From Lentisphaerota bacterium (GTDB lineage: Bacteria > Verrucomicrobiota > Lentisphaeria > Oligosphaerales > Oligosphaeraceae): DNA of 6,114 bases. Below the pieces are notes generated by a model, which made no database searches, was not told the DNA's origin, and saw only the letters and a list, made by a program, of their open reading frames with translations. A program made the position numbers and the translations under genes. Below are positions 5,981 to 6,114 of the stretch, piece after piece. Every line of letters starts with the position of its first letter. The first letter of the stretch is position 1. The stretch is taken from contig JAAZKQ010000404.1 in the NCBI GenBank assembly GCA_012799755.1, forward strand, positions 1-6,114, in the 5' to 3' direction.

Positions 5981-6081
5981 GCACGCTTACAGCGTGCAAT
6001 TTCGGATGGTTGCTCCACCCGGGGCGTCGCGCCTTTGGGCGCTTGCCCCGGGCTGGTATGTTTTGCGCCTTCAGCGCTGAA
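5981..6081. repeat. Cluster of three palindromes (REP-like intergenic element)
   Basis: Three palindromes follow one another. GCACGCT/AGCGTGC (5981-5997) has a 3-base loop. A large hairpin joins CCCGGGGC (6018-6025) to GCCCCGGG (6045-6052), with an inner GCGCC/GGCGC stem. TTCAGCGCTGAA is at 6070-6081. The spacing and GC-rich arms look like the repetitive extragenic palindromes common in large PVC-type genomes. No coding frame here is credible. The first hairpin shares a CTGYAAG core (minus strand CTGTAAG) with the element at 1-30 (CTGCAAG). Confidence 0.6.
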
Positions 6082-6114
6082 AACCAAAGAGGCACCAGGA
6101 AAGCGCAAACACAC

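Noticed and set aside
5832..6080. 82-codon plus-strand frame
   Set aside because: Its second half is merely the translation of the palindrome cluster, and the first half lies in AT-rich sequence without coding character.

Overview
The window most resembles a piece of a carbohydrate-degrading bacterium of the Planctomycetes-Verrucomicrobia-Chlamydiae group, with Lentisphaerota or a close relative the best guess. Three things point there: a pseudopilin with both the N-terminal FTLIELL segment and the C-terminal H-X9-DG motif, a Gfo/Idh/MocA-type oxidoreductase, and a large secreted multidomain glycoside hydrolase with a CBM9-like tail. This is inferred from protein families alone; no rRNA or marker gene is present.

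Layout. Positions 1-300 hold no gene. They carry two inverted copies of a small palindromic element (1-30 and 224-256) around a long imperfect inverted repeat built from a 9-base unit (106-192), then a probable terminator. A pseudopilin gene (328-1044, minus) follows, with a near-consensus promoter at 1120-1148. A second 9-base-period repeat (1241-1276) lies just before the ribosome binding site of a Gfo/Idh/MocA oxidoreductase gene (1296-2426, plus). That gene is cut by a single in-frame TAA at 1785-1787, with the rest of the frame fully open to its natural stop. A convergent 999-residue secreted clan GH-A-like glycoside hydrolase (2483-5482, minus) fills the centre. Upstream of it are a minus-strand terminator (5543-5575), a short coding-like 3' remnant (5600-5719), a possible minus promoter (5776-5805), an AT-rich stretch with no recognisable gene, and a cluster of palindromes (5981-6081).

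How it may work together. The hydrolase would be exported and attack a polysaccharide or glycan outside the cytoplasm. The oxidoreductase, if functional, would act on a sugar or sugar derivative in the cytoplasm. The pseudopilin would belong to a type II secretion or type IV pilus-like envelope machine. The three genes are divergent or convergent, so they form no operon, and the functional link is inferred from proximity.

The main points of interest are the lone nonsense codon in an otherwise intact oxidoreductase whose usual catalytic Lys position is Ile, the repeat architecture around the pseudopilin gene, and the remnant-plus-terminator arrangement just upstream of the hydrolase. I see no convincing new defence or mobile system.
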